A model generated the notes under the pieces. The model did not search any database. It saw only the letters and a list, made by a program, of their open reading frames with translations, and was not told where the DNA came from. From Tetradesmus obliquus (lineage: Eukaryota > Chlorophyta > Chlorophyceae > Sphaeropleales > Scenedesmaceae), in contig CP126193.1 in NCBI GenBank assembly GCA_030272155.1, positions 5,642,001 through 5,706,000 on the forward strand: DNA of 64,000 bases, given 5' to 3'. Below, in pieces: positions 21,051 to 32,710 of this stretch; positions within the stretch are counted from its first letter, which is position 1; each line of letters starts with the position of its first letter. A program made the translations under genes and the position numbers.

Positions 21051-23777
21051 CACTATGGTCACCGAGATGTCCAGCTGCATGTCCAGGCATGTCCAGTGGC
21101 ACCAAATCGTGTCCAGTTGGTGGGTTTGCATGTCCAGTTGCAGGTCCACTGGACTGGCAGTCTGCCTGCAACTGGACATGTGCTGCTGCTGATGCGTTGT
21201 ACGGCACGATACCCGGCTAAAACGCCGCAAGTAGGTTTTGTTGCATGTATGCCGCTTATACTGTGTCGCTGAACAGCCAGCACGTCAGCTGGCCAGCCCA
21301 TGGGCTTGCTGTAGGGTTTGTCGATATCACGTCAACACCGGCTTAAAATTCACGCCAAAGCGTGCGATAGAGCAAATAATCATCATATAAAGCAGCATTT
21401 ATGGTGTCTTATGGCACGACAGCGCCTCAAGGCGAAGATCAGCATGTCACTACAGCATTGCACGACTTTCCCCCGCTGCCGAAGCAGCAGCCTTTCCAAA
21501 CACATCGATTAGTTCTATTACAGTAAGTTTAGTGGCCCGTATAGCCCCATTGCGCGCTGCTGCAAGGTGTGTCACTTGTTAAAATACAAAATGGTCAGTT
21601 GGCATACGCTCGTGAACTGTTCGTCTACTGGTAAGCAAACAGCTGCAAACGATGATCAATATGATTACTGCTGAAGCATTACAGCGATCGCACCTGTGTC
21701 GCGCACTGCTGCTGCGTTGCATATGGTGCACGGGGCTGAAACAGACTGCAAGCTCGTGTCCACTGGCAGAGACCATCGCTGAAAGCGTAATGAATGACAA
21801 CAGATCAATGCGGTTATTGGGCGTTTGTGAGGCTGCAGACGCCTGCTCATTGAGCAGCAGCAGTCCTTGAAGCACTATGCAGCTGCAAGGTTGATCCTGC
21901 AGGATTTCAATGCTGTAGAAAGCGCATGGAGCTGCTACTGCTTATCTTGATACTTTGATGACATGGTGAGCGACTCTTACCAAGATCAGCAGCGGCTGAA
22001 ACGACAGCACCCAGCCCTGCAGCTGCTAGGGCGCCCAGCTCACAGCAGCAGCAGCAGCAGCAGCTACAGTTGCAGCAGTGCAGCAGTACTGTCGCAGGAA
22101 TGATCACACCATTACCAGATCAAGATCAGTTGCAGCAGTGCAGCAGCATCAGCCGTGCTATGTCAGCTGTAGAGGCTGGGTGCATGCAGGTTGACCACAG
22201 GTGCAGTTGTGTGTCACCTGCGTTGCTGCTGCTGCTGCTGCTGTGTGCAGGCTCCTGTCAGCTGCCCGTCTCCCAGCATCACAGGTAGGTCAGAATAACG
22301 AAAAACGTTAGAACCTAACAGGTAGCAGGTTACAGCTGCTGCTACTGCTGCTGCTGCTGCTGTGAAGTGACAGCTCTCCCAATCAAGAGCATGCCGCTTG
22401 CTGCAGGGCTTGTCGTGATCATTCTTGGCAACGCGTGCATGAACATACGCACGCAGCAGACAGCATGCCCAGCAGGCCAGCAGTTGCAGAATGTGGAACG
22501 TGCTTGCGACGCACTTCACACACACCATACTTGCTCGCAATGCCCTCCATGTGGTGTGCGCGCCACCCATCCAGCTTTTACTTCCTGCGTGCATGGGTCC
22601 TACTTGATTGCAGTCAGCATGGCGCCACTGTATCTAATGCAGCAGCAGACAGCCTGCTTGGAGACCACCATTGTGATATATTGACATGAGACCTCTGTTG
22701 GTGCGCAGACCTTCCCTATAGAGACACAGGGGCCGACTTTCCGGCAGCGTGGCATGGCTGATGCACTTCCTGGTGAGCTTGAGCGGTGTGGCATTGCAAG
22801 CAGTCTGCCTCATATGTGCGATTCAGTGGCAGCGATTATGTTGGCGCAGATGCTGCTGCTCTGTAGTGTTGCATGTAGTGGTGCGTGGCGGGCGCCAATC
22901 AACGCGCAAACGCCGGTTGGCCCAGACCTTGATTGAGATAACGCCAACCTCAACAAGTGCCACATCCTACGCTGCAGCATGCAAATGTAAGTGCAGCTGC
23001 TCTGTTTCTGCTGCACTGCTGCAGGGGTGTTCTTTGAAACAAGCGCTACACTTGTGATCAATGCAGGCAGTGGCAGCCTGCCAACTCGCAGTTGATGCCG
23101 GCTACGCAGACACCAGTGCGCGATCAGCAGCTGCTGGAACTTGTATGTTTTCGTTGGCAGATGGTGGCATGCAGCGGTAGTGGCAGCTGGTGCATTGCTG
23201 TGCTGGCGCTGCCTGCAACAGGATGCACAGTGAATGCAGTTGGCATAGGCATCATCTGTACAAGTGGTAGAGACGCAATCTTGTCAATGCAGTTCTTGGC
23301 AGCTGTTCCGCGTGGTGTCCTCACTGCTTATGTTGTGATTGCAGCAGCTGGGTGCCTTTGCTGTCATGCAGCAGCTGCGTGCTGTTGTTGTGATTGCAGC
23401 AGCTGCCAGATTCTGTTTGTATTGCAGCAGCTACATGCTGATTGTGTTACAGCCCATGGGTCACTTGCCCACTTGGCAGTTGCAGCTGCAGTGACTTGGT
23501 ACCAGGGGGTCGAGGGCGCCAACCCAAGCACCTCGACATTGCTGTCCTGCCGCGAACACTTGTTTACTGCATCAAATACGTTTGTTATAACGGTAATATA
23601 TAGGCAGTTTATGAAAGTCCAATTGCCGTGTCCAGTATCGTGTCCAGTCACCTACTCGATGTCCAGCAGCATGCTGGACATGGCCATGTCCAGTCTCACA
23701 CTGGACATGCCACATGGCATGTCCAGTTGCACACCATACAACTGGACATGCAGCTGGACATCTCGGTGACCATAGTG
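21051..23777. mobile_element. CACTA (En/Spm) superfamily DNA transposon, probably non-autonomous
   Basis: The element is 2,727 bases. Both ends carry a perfect 36-base inverted repeat, 21051-21086 and 23742-23777, beginning CACTATGGTCACCGAGATG. The direct flanks are TGT at 21048-21050 and TGT at 23778-23780, the 3-bp target duplication typical of CACTA elements. Inside each end is an array of TGTCCAG motifs in both orientations (about six on the left to 21180, about nine on the right from 23628). Such subterminal repeats bind the element's own DNA-binding protein in En/Spm. No transposase domain was recognised inside, and 2.7 kb is short for an autonomous CACTA element, so mobilisation in trans is likely. 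Perfect repeat identity suggests recent insertion. Confidence 0.93.
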
Positions 23778-23780
23778 TGT

Positions 23781-25780
23781 TCGCTTCGAAGCTCGCGGAT
23801 AATTCAAGCAACGGGGTTTGTAAAGCACACGAGCCGCTGTTCGTTCCGTTATATTATACATAGCCTGATACTCTATTAGTTTTAAGAGGCCTTGTGCAGA
23901 GCTTGATGAAGCCGGCACGGAGTGCTGGCCGACTAATCACTGGCACCACCATCCATGATCCCGCAGCACCGCTGCATGCAGTCCAGAAACAACGCAGAAA
24001 GGTTTTGTAACTTTCTTAAATAAACTTAATGTTACGATCGCGCATCAGCCCTGCTTGATGTGCCAGTTCGTAAATCATCGCCTACTCACGTGCATGAGGC
24101 ACCGCACTGCTAGGTTGAAGCCCTTCAGGCAGGTGGCGATTCACTGCTTGTTGAGCACGTAGAAACCACTGCAATACGATCACCTGCAGTAAAACAGGAA
24201 TACATGTATGAGTTGTCATTTGAGCACATCATGCGCTTGCATTGTAAGCATATCAGCAGGATTAGCCTCAGGCTACAGTGTGATGCGTCCAACGTCATGA
24301 TCATCATGACGCCCCAGCGTTGACACTTGGCATGTTCACATGCGTGCCATGCAGTACATGTCATGATGATGGTGATCATACTGACAGCTGCCAGGTTGGT
24401 GAGGCACCAGCTGATGCCGCAAGGTGTGGTCGCACGTGCACCGTGTTTGAAACAGAACGGCTAGCTGAGCGCTCAGCTGTCAGCATGATCAGCATCACCA
24501 TGCACTGCATGGCATGCATGTGAACATGCTGACGCTCACTGTGTTAGCAGCTGCATGCAGTATGCGACCGTTCTCAGCGACTGGGAGACGCAGCAGGTAA
24601 CCGTACTACAAATAACATGTGAATAGGACGATAACATGCGCAGTCACTGCATGTGTGCATGCACTGCATGGCATGCTGCATGCAACCAGGTGTTGACGCC
24701 GAACATCATCATCAGATCTGAATCAGCAGCTTGGAGAGCGCTTTCCCGACCTTGTCATGCACATGCACATGTACAGTTCTGCTGCAGATGCTCAACAGCA
24801 TGTGCCTCACAGCTGCGTCAACATACATGTAGCGTAACAAGCATCCCACTCCCATGTGAATATGTCTGGCTCAGGTACGGCTGCCTGGCCTCCAACATGC
24901 CATGGCATCGATGACAGCAGCAGCTGCCAGCACTGCATCAAGCACAATGAACCAGCCAGCGCAACAGCAGCAGCTGCAGCGAACCATGCAGAGAGGACGT
25001 TTGTTGTGTATACATTTATCACTCAGCACACAACAGCAACCCATACTATATGCAACAAAGACCAGCCTGTCAGGTAGCACTAGCAACCGCCGGTCCATAT
25101 AGCACACCTCCTCATTTTCTATGCGGGGCTGGATGCCCTGAATTAGACCAGCCTTGCATATGCTGCCCAACCAGCCTGGCCTTTTCTTGCAGGCAGCGGC
25201 TCGTGATGCAGAACCTGACCAAAATGACAGCCAGAACTTGAGCTCCCACCATTATCAAAATACGGAGAAGGGAACTGACACCATCTGCATGTGTTGTGCT
25301 GTGCGACGGCTCCCACAGCCAGCCGTGCACTTTGTGACGCCCGTTGTGAGCTAAGCCGCAACCCAGATCAGCAGTAGCACAAAGCTGAGATTCTGTTCAG
25401 CTCAGGCCCGCCAGTATTGACTATACAAGCGACAGGCAAGCCAGTATTGACTAGTCAAGTGACACACACCCACAGGTGTCTGCCATGCAAGAGACACATA
25501 ACCTCTGCAATGCAGCAACAAACGCCGCCTTATCTGTGATGCACCCAAAAGTCCTCATCCATGCAGGAAATACCTGTGCATGCGTTGATTTTTGTGGCTG
25601 CAGCAGTACAGTTGATCAAACAAAGTGGACAAAACAGCAGGTGTTTTGACAAGCACGCCGGCAAAGCAACAGGCACTGCTCAACGTTTCAAGGCAGCATT
25701 TCCAGGTAATGGCAGCAAAGTGGCACGCATGCTGTATGTGCTGTGTGATTCCGCGCCCCAGCAACGCGGCCACACCCAGA
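23781..25780. other. 2-kb stretch without a recognisable gene
   Basis: It lies between the transposon and the 3' end of the first beta-helix gene. It is rich in GCATGC/TGCATG palindromes and contains the inverted repeat at 24331-24529. No conserved coding segment was found. Confidence 0.45.
24331..24529. repeat. Long inverted repeat able to form a hairpin
   Basis: The arms are 24331-24391 and 24474-24529, with a loop of about 82 bases. Each arm starts (read outward to inward) GCATGTTCACATGC and ends near CTGACAGCTG, with a 4-6 base length difference and several mismatches. A perfect 16-base palindrome, AGCTGAGCGCTCAGCT, sits at the inner end at about 24463-24478. Confidence 0.8.
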
Positions 25781-28334
25781 TCACTTGCACGCTGTTGCGT
25801 ACGATTGAAACGAGTCAAACTCAGAAGCCCTGTAGTGCTGTACATCTGGCATGAATCGCGCTTGCTCAGGGAAGTCAGGTGGGTACATCACAGCAGCTGA
25901 CGTGTAGCTGTTGCCAGAGAAGCAGGTGCCTTTACCCCATAGCGCGAAGTCCACAAAGTCGTTATACAGATCATAAGACCACATGGAGCAGCAGTTGACG
26001 GGTGCGTAGCCATTGTTGCTGAAGCGGTTGTTGGTGATTGTGGTATTGGTTGCAGCTTTGTTGATCAGCGCAGGGTCATCCTTAATGTCCACAAAATGCA
26101 GCCCATAGTCATGGTCTGCAAGAAAGACTCCACCCTGAGAGTGGTTCTGCAGCCACGCAGCATACAGAGGTTGCATTGTCAGCAGCAGCAGCAGCAGCAG
26201 CAGCAGCATGGCGTGCGGCACGGTGCAGCTGCTGACCTACATTGCTCTTGTGTCAGTTGATATTGCAGAACGCGTGGGCTGGTCTGCACCCAACACATCA
26301 AAGGATGTGCTGTATACGTTTGTCAGCACACAAAGATGCACACCAAAGGCAACTAATCCTGTGCAGCGGCAACAGTACCTTGCTGTGACAGCCTGTAGCA
26401 GGCACGTCGGTCATCTGCGGATCCCACCCAGCAACACACGGCAGCCAGCCAGCCCTATGCAGCTGCATCAGCAGCCTGCCCACAGCCGCCGCACCTCGAT
26501 CCGGTTGCGCGTGACGTTCACACGCTGCGAGCCCATGACCATGACGCCAATGCCTTGCGGCAGGATCGACAGCACCCCGTCACCACTCCCCGGGTTTGGC
26601 ATGCTGTTGTTCAGCACGATGTTGTCTGCAACCACGATGTCTTGGTTGCGCTTGATGTCTAGGAAGTCTCGGCTGTGTGCACGAGTGAAGTCGGCAGGCA
26701 GGTGGTGCCCGGCGGCGTGCAGGTTGCCGAGGAGCAGCAGCAGCAGCACCGGCGGCAGCAGGAAAGCAGCAGCAGCAGCAGCGGCAGCAGCAGCGGCGGC
26801 AGAGCGAAGCGTATGGACGTTGAAACTCAATGGTCAAGTAGATTGCAATGCACGCCGCATGTTGAGCAGGCAGTGTGCTTGTGGCAGTTACAGCCGTAGT
26901 GACATCGCAGACAGCCCAGGCATGCAGGCGCAGACTGAAGGTAGTCAAACCACACTAGCCCAGGCATGCAGGCGCAGACTGAAGGTAGTCAAACCACACT
27001 AGCCCAGGCATGCAGGCGCAGATTGAAGGTAGTCAAACCACACTAGCCCAGGCATGCAGGCGCAGACTGAAGGTAGTCAAACCACACTAGCCCAGGCATG
27101 CAGGCGCAGACTGAAGGTAGTCAAACCACAAGAGCCCAGCACCCACCAGGCGGCGTGCACACAGCTGGCAGCAGCAGGCTTGTACCATACTGAAGACAAA
27201 CTGATGCTCTCAGCAGCTGCTGTCAAACACATACTCTGACAGCACAGGCGATTCACATCTGCAGGACAATCCCAGCGCTGTTGTTGGTGACGGTGTTGTT
27301 CTGGACCACCGCCCCGATGCTGTTCTCAATCTCAATCCCAATCTTGCTCCTGCACCGGAAACATCGCAGCAGGGGCATCTGCTGAGCAGCAGGGGCATCT
27401 GCCGAGCAGCAGGGGCATCTGCTGAGCAGCAGGGGCATCTGCTGAGCAGCAGCAGGGGCATCTGCTGAGCAGCAGGGGCATCTGCTGAGCAGCAGGGGCA
27501 TCTGCTGAGCAGCCTAAGCAAGCATGCCGCTGCTGCTGTGCCAAGGCAGGCTTTAAAAGGGCGAATCTGTGCATGGTACATGCATGGACTGCTTCTCTGC
27601 CATTACAGGTAGCGTGCACACGCAAACGCACACACATCACGTGCAGCTGCAGCTGGCTTCAGGTACACATGTGCAGCTGCAGCTGGCTTGACAGAACGCT
27701 TGCAGCTCAAAGGTTTTGGCCACCCGCAACACACACGAGCACCTCAGCATCATGGCGGAAGGTGCTGTAACACTGTGCTGCACAATGTTCGTGCTTCCAA
27801 CAGCCACACACACAAGGTGTCAGCACTGGCGGGAACACAGTAGGGCGCATGGTGGGTTTTGTTGCAACGAGGTCTGCTGAGGCAGCCCTTTGTATCAAAA
27901 TAAATAACAAGCAGTGGCAGGCACGGCCTAACTGCCACATGGTCAGGCGCAGCAGTCCAAAGCACTCAATCAACTCAATGTTCTGCCCTGTTATTCGCAA
28001 AGGTGCAGGCATAGCTGTTGCCCGCGTGGAAGGCAGCATCTTTGCAACCACGCGCATAGTTGTTCCTAAAGGCGCCATTCTTGCTGCATTCAGAGGCCAG
28101 CGCATGCTTGCCCGCATCAATCACGCTGCAGGCGGCAGAAAGCAGCAGAGGCAGTTGATGCCAGGGCAGCAACTTATGCTATTTGCTCACGCAGCTGCAG
28201 CTGTGTATTCTCAGCCGTGGGGCATAAGCAGCACAGGTGCTAGAAGGTGCCCGCAGGACTGCGTGTGTGCAAATCATGCCATGCCGATGCCGGCAGCAGC
28301 AGGTGACTGTCATGTTCCCCATCAACAACTGTAG

Positions 28335-28394
<60 letters not shown>

Positions 28395-29550
28395 GCAGAG
28401 CACCCACCTGGTGCCAGACACCCGGAAGCCGTCCACTCCGAAAATGTAGATGGCTGTCTCTGACGCATTGCGGACCTGCAGCAGCGCCACGCGATGTTAA
28501 CAGGTGCAACATCCACCGAAAGTGTGCGGCACACATCAGACGCAGGCAAGCCTGCTTGAGCCTATGCTGTTCAGTATGTAGTTTAGAGATGGGCAAGGAC
28601 ATCCACATTGGCACCGAAGAACGGTCCTCGCACGCCGCTGCCGCTGCCGCTGCCGCTGCCGCTGCCGCTGCCGCCGCCGCCGCCGCCGCAGCAGCAGCCA
28701 CACGCAAGAAAGAGAGAGCGAGAGAGAGAGACTACGCGAGGCTAAGGTGCACCCCTGGCTGCCAGGGACGCGGAAGCCTGCGTAAATTAAGGAACGAGGG
28801 TAGGCTTGCCGTCGCTGGCTCCGTACCCCCTACCCCTCCGCCAGGTGACCGTGCGGCCCCCTGGAGAGGTTTGTGCTGACCAAGGCAGGCATCCTTGGTC
28901 AGCCCCAGCCACAGCGCTGATTGCTGCTGCACGCTTGCTGACAGGTAAGTGTGCTTTGCCTGCATGAGGCCTGCTCAAATGTGGCCTGTTGCCTCACCTG
29001 CAGGGTCCCTCGCAGTGTGAAGTTCTTGAGTGGGAACTGCTGCTTGGGCCCCTCAGGACACATGGTGGGCCTCTTGAAGCTGTCCGCACGCACAATGAGC
29101 GCAGGTTTGGTGCTGTTGAGAGGCTTGGAGGCGTTCAAGCAGTCGAGCACAGCCCCTGCAGCGTGTAGTTGGCAGGCAGCAGCAGCAAGCAGCAGCAGCA
29201 GCAGCAGCAGCAGCAGGGTGGAGATAGTGCCTACGACAGCGTTTCGCAGACCTGCAACGAACCGCAAACACCTCACCCCTTCTTGCGAAGATGGTGATGT
29301 TGTTCTTGCGCACGATGAGAGGCTCCCGCACGATGTACCGTCCAGCAGGGATCGTGACTGTCGTGCCGGGAGCAGCAGCGTCCAAGGCCGCCTGGATGAT
29401 GCTTGCGTTTCCGTGAGTGACCGTGACACGTTGAAAGCCCGGGTCGTCGCTCGTTTGGCCGCTGACAGTGGCCAGCAAGCAGAGGACAGCGAGCACAGTC
29501 GCCACCAGCCTGTGCATCACATTCGTCTTTGAGATCAATGGAGCCTTCAT
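25781..29550 (-). CDS. Secreted right-handed beta-helix (pectin-lyase-fold) protein, paralogue 1
   Basis: A predicted 427-residue secreted protein. Exons: 29277-29550, 28998-29155, 28408-28475, 27979-28125, 27257-27349, 26495-26672 and 25781-26146; phase closes. It starts with a signal peptide (LVATVLAVLCLLATVSG). The block SIIQAALDAAAPGTTVTIPAGRYIV is typical of pectate-lyase-superfamily N-termini (a short IQ.ALDAA then T+.IP.G.Y). Several Asn-rich coil turns follow: ECSKNGAFRNNYARGC, IGIEIENSIGAVVQNNTVTN, and QDIVVADNIVLNNS then GSQRVNVTRNRIE. Such folds bind or cleave polysaccharides; no catalytic residues can be assigned with confidence. The intron after exon 4 begins TT and not GT (27978-27977); the paralogue has a normal GTGAG donor at the same place. 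The N-terminus may alternatively begin at the Met at 29520. The neighbouring paralogue has the same intron positions. Confidence 0.88.
26915..27134. repeat. 44-bp minisatellite, five copies
   Basis: Five tandem units begin at 26915, 26959, 27003, 27047 and 27091, each starting CCCAGGCATGCAGGCGCAGA. The third has one base change and the last a small change at its end. They lie in intron 5 of the first beta-helix gene. Near-identity points to recent expansion. Confidence 0.97.
27368..27510. repeat. 20-bp minisatellite, seven copies
   Basis: The unit is AGCAGGGGCATCTGCTGAGC. Seven copies, one with an extra AGC, fill the end of intron 4 of the first beta-helix gene, about 20 bases before the acceptor of exon 5. 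Confidence 0.96.
28337..28393. repeat. (CTG)19 triplet tract
   Basis: Nineteen CTG units on the plus strand, so CAG in the sense of the gene, starting just downstream of the exon 3 donor of the first beta-helix gene. Confidence 0.95.
28637..28698. repeat. GCC/GCT repeat tract
   Basis: Alternating GCCGCT units grade into GCC units and then CAG units. It lies in intron 2 of the first beta-helix gene, followed by an AGAG-rich stretch at 28710-28731. Confidence 0.9.
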
Positions 29551-31003
29551 ATTGACAAACGTGAAAATGTTTTGCCCGGTTCTGCTCCTCACTGTAGCAG
29601 CTTACACTGCACGGCTTCCAGGCGTGGCAGATCTCGCACCCAGCGGATCTGCGTACACTCGGTTCGCTAGACAGCAATAAACAGCCTGAGACAACTTTGA
29701 ACGCAACATCAGCGCCCTGTGCGGAAGTTGTCACTTGTCACTTGTACGTCCAATTAAATCCCGGCAGTGGGTGCACCGGTCACCGGCGAGGTACCTCATG
29801 AAAAGTACTGTTCACCCTCCAGTGACAACAGGTCTAGGCTCGCTCATGTTCACAAAATAAGTGGATCTAGATGCAGAACTGTCCAGACGAGTATTGTGCT
29901 GCTGTTTTCGAACGCAACTGAACGCCACAACACATCCAACACGTCATGATCAGTCACTGGCAGTGACTGCATGCAGCTGCGCTAGCGCTGCACGACAATA
30001 CGCAGGGTGAGTATTGCGCTTGCCAAAACGTTCACCAGCAAACCCTTTATATACCCTTGTGCAAGAATAACTCATCAACAGCTGCATCAAGGATTGCAAC
30101 CAGCAAGTGCCAGACACATAGTCACTATGTGGGGGCCCGTAGCAACGCTGCTGCACGTGCAGCGCGCACCCTGCTGCTGCGGCAGTCTGCGGCAGACTCC
30201 GCTGACTCCGAGTCTCTTTGAGTCAGTTATCTGAGTCAGATAACCCCTTGCAGTCACATTATAGCATTCGAGGTCAACCCATGCATGCCGACATGTATAT
30301 ACCGCCTTTCCAGGCACACCTACGGTGATGGATGGTCACCAGGCAACCCGCGAGTTAAGAGAGTGCACCTTTACAGCGTGAAGCTTCAATGCATTGCTGG
30401 CACGTTGCAGCAGCGAGCTAGCATCCTTGACCTGGAAAGCATTGCTGCAACAACAGCAGATCACGGCAATGATATCAATCGATTGATGTGGGCTCTGCAG
30501 CGCACTGGCCATTGGAAAGTGCAAATTTGATTCAACTTCAAAGCTGAACATGCAGCGGATTGGCCATTGAAAGTGCAATGCAGCACACGCCACCGTTGCC
30601 GCAAGCTGGCTGAGCAAGATACGGTACATGTGGTCGTGCCGTGTTTCAGCCAGCCACCCTCTTCAGACAGTATGCAAAGATTAATTCTGATTGTAGCAGC
30701 CTGCGACACGGCTGACTTCATCTATGGTGAAAAGGTGGCCAAGCAACAGCTCCATCTTGCCACCTGCTCCATGGCGCGTGGCCACGCCTGCGAAGCACGT
30801 AGCCACGCCGTTCCGTGGCACGCGCAAGGGCCACAACAGAACAGAACAGAAGGCCGTTGCACCTGCAGGCTGCTAGCAATGTGTCCATCCAGTCACCCGC
30901 CAAAATCAGGACAGCAGCAAAGCCCTCTCATCAACCCAGCACCTTTTCTGCCACCGCCATTCAGCGTGTTGACTGTACACATGCCATGCTCTGCCCTCGC
31001 AGC
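29551..31003. other. Region between the two beta-helix genes
   Basis: It must include the promoter of the first paralogue and the 3' region of the second. A TTACA at 30371-30375 is TGTAA on the minus strand, a possible poly(A) signal for the second gene. A near-perfect palindrome, GTTATCTGAGTCAGATAAC, is at 30226-30244. A short direct repeat (TTGGCCATTG and flank) is near 30506 and 30560. No coding segment is supported. Confidence 0.45.
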
Positions 31004-32014
31004 TCAGGCGCAAGGGAACAGCGCGTCGAACTGTGCAGGCTTCAGGCGCTGAACTTCAGGCATGCCTCCTGCACCCAGCGTCAGCAGCGCCGCCGACTTG
31101 TACTTGTTGCCAGCAAAGCAGTTGTCCTGCTGGCCAGCCACCATGTACACAATGTCACCGGCCAGCTGTGCAATGAAAGGGTTCTCTGTGTCAGGTGCGT
31201 AGCCGTTCTTCTTGAAGCGGTTGTCAGTGACGGTTACGTTGCTTGAGGTTCTGTCAATGAAATCCGGATCTTCTGTGTGCTCTGGATCAATAAGGGTGAA
31301 TTCATGGTACAGCACAATGAACCCCAGCCTGTCGGTGATCCTGCAGCATCAGCGGCATCGGGGCAACTTTGCTTGGATGCGCAGCAACACATCCGCTGCA
31401 GTCGTCAGGACTCGAGGGATGTACAAATTTGTTCTTTTACAACTGATGTCTTTTAGCTGCAACAGCCGCATGCCATCAGCGACAGACGCATGATATTGAA
31501 CTGATTGTGTGACACGGTGTGGCTGCTCCTGACAAGTGACCTCATGGTGCTCCCCTTGACTTTCAGGCAGTGCTTTGATCAACAGCATCCATGGTCTGCA
31601 TGCATGTTTGGCCACCATGCACCACTGCAGCAGGTGCATATGTCTGTGCAGCACCAGCCATGACAACAGCACGCATCCGGCAAAGCTGCCATGATATGCT
31701 CAACGTTACAAAGACGGCCGGCACCACACGATGCAGTTTGCAGCAGCACAGACCGCCTGCAGCCGCCGCACCTCAATCCTGTTGCGCGTGACGTTCACAC
31801 GCTGCGAGCCCATCACCATGATTCCGATGCCTCGCGGCAGCAGCGCCAGCACTAGGTTGGGGTCATCGGAGAAGTTGGGGATGTTGTTGTCCAGCACGAT
31901 GTTCTCCGCTACTATGACATCCTGAGTGCGCTTGGTGTCAGCAAAGTCTTGGCTGCGAGCAGGCGCACTGCAGTCCAAGTAGGCCAGGCGGCGCAACATC
32001 CACCGAGCAGCAGC

Positions 32015-32113
<99 letters not shown>

Positions 32114-32650
32114 CAGGTCTTGCTCAACAGCCACCACAGGGAGTGCTTCCAGGCACAAGGGGCACAACAAAAACTCTGCAAACTCCATGTTAACATCGCT
32201 AAAAATCAGGCCCGTCTCCTGCTGCAAACTTGCTGTTCCCGTGTGCACTCGTCATCAATGCACGACATGCCAGGCACCCGGTGTTGCAGGAGCTTTGTGG
32301 CTACAAGCGAGACTGGTGCTACAGCACCAATTTGCCAAGAGCTAACTGCGGCAGTTACTAGGCGCACTCTTGTGAAGCAGCAGGCGTTGACAGCAGGGCG
32401 TGCTCTTTAGCGGAGCCAAGCCTTCACTACAAGTGGAGCAAGCCGATAAAAGGCTGCAGCATGTGCATACCTAGTTGTTTCAGCAGAAGCATCCGCTCTC
32501 CACAAGTCAGCACTGGCACAAGCAAGGCTGGAGGAACTTACAGTTGCACGAGAATGCCGGCGGTGTTGTTGGCGACTGTGTTGTACTGGACCACTGCGCG
32601 TATGGTGTTCTCCACCTCAATCCCAATGACGTTGCTGCATGGAGCACAGC

Positions 32651-32710
<60 letters not shown>

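Noticed and set aside
27365-27515. Regular 20-bp repeats considered as a CRISPR array
   Set aside because: Units are directly adjacent with no unique spacers, in a eukaryotic intron.
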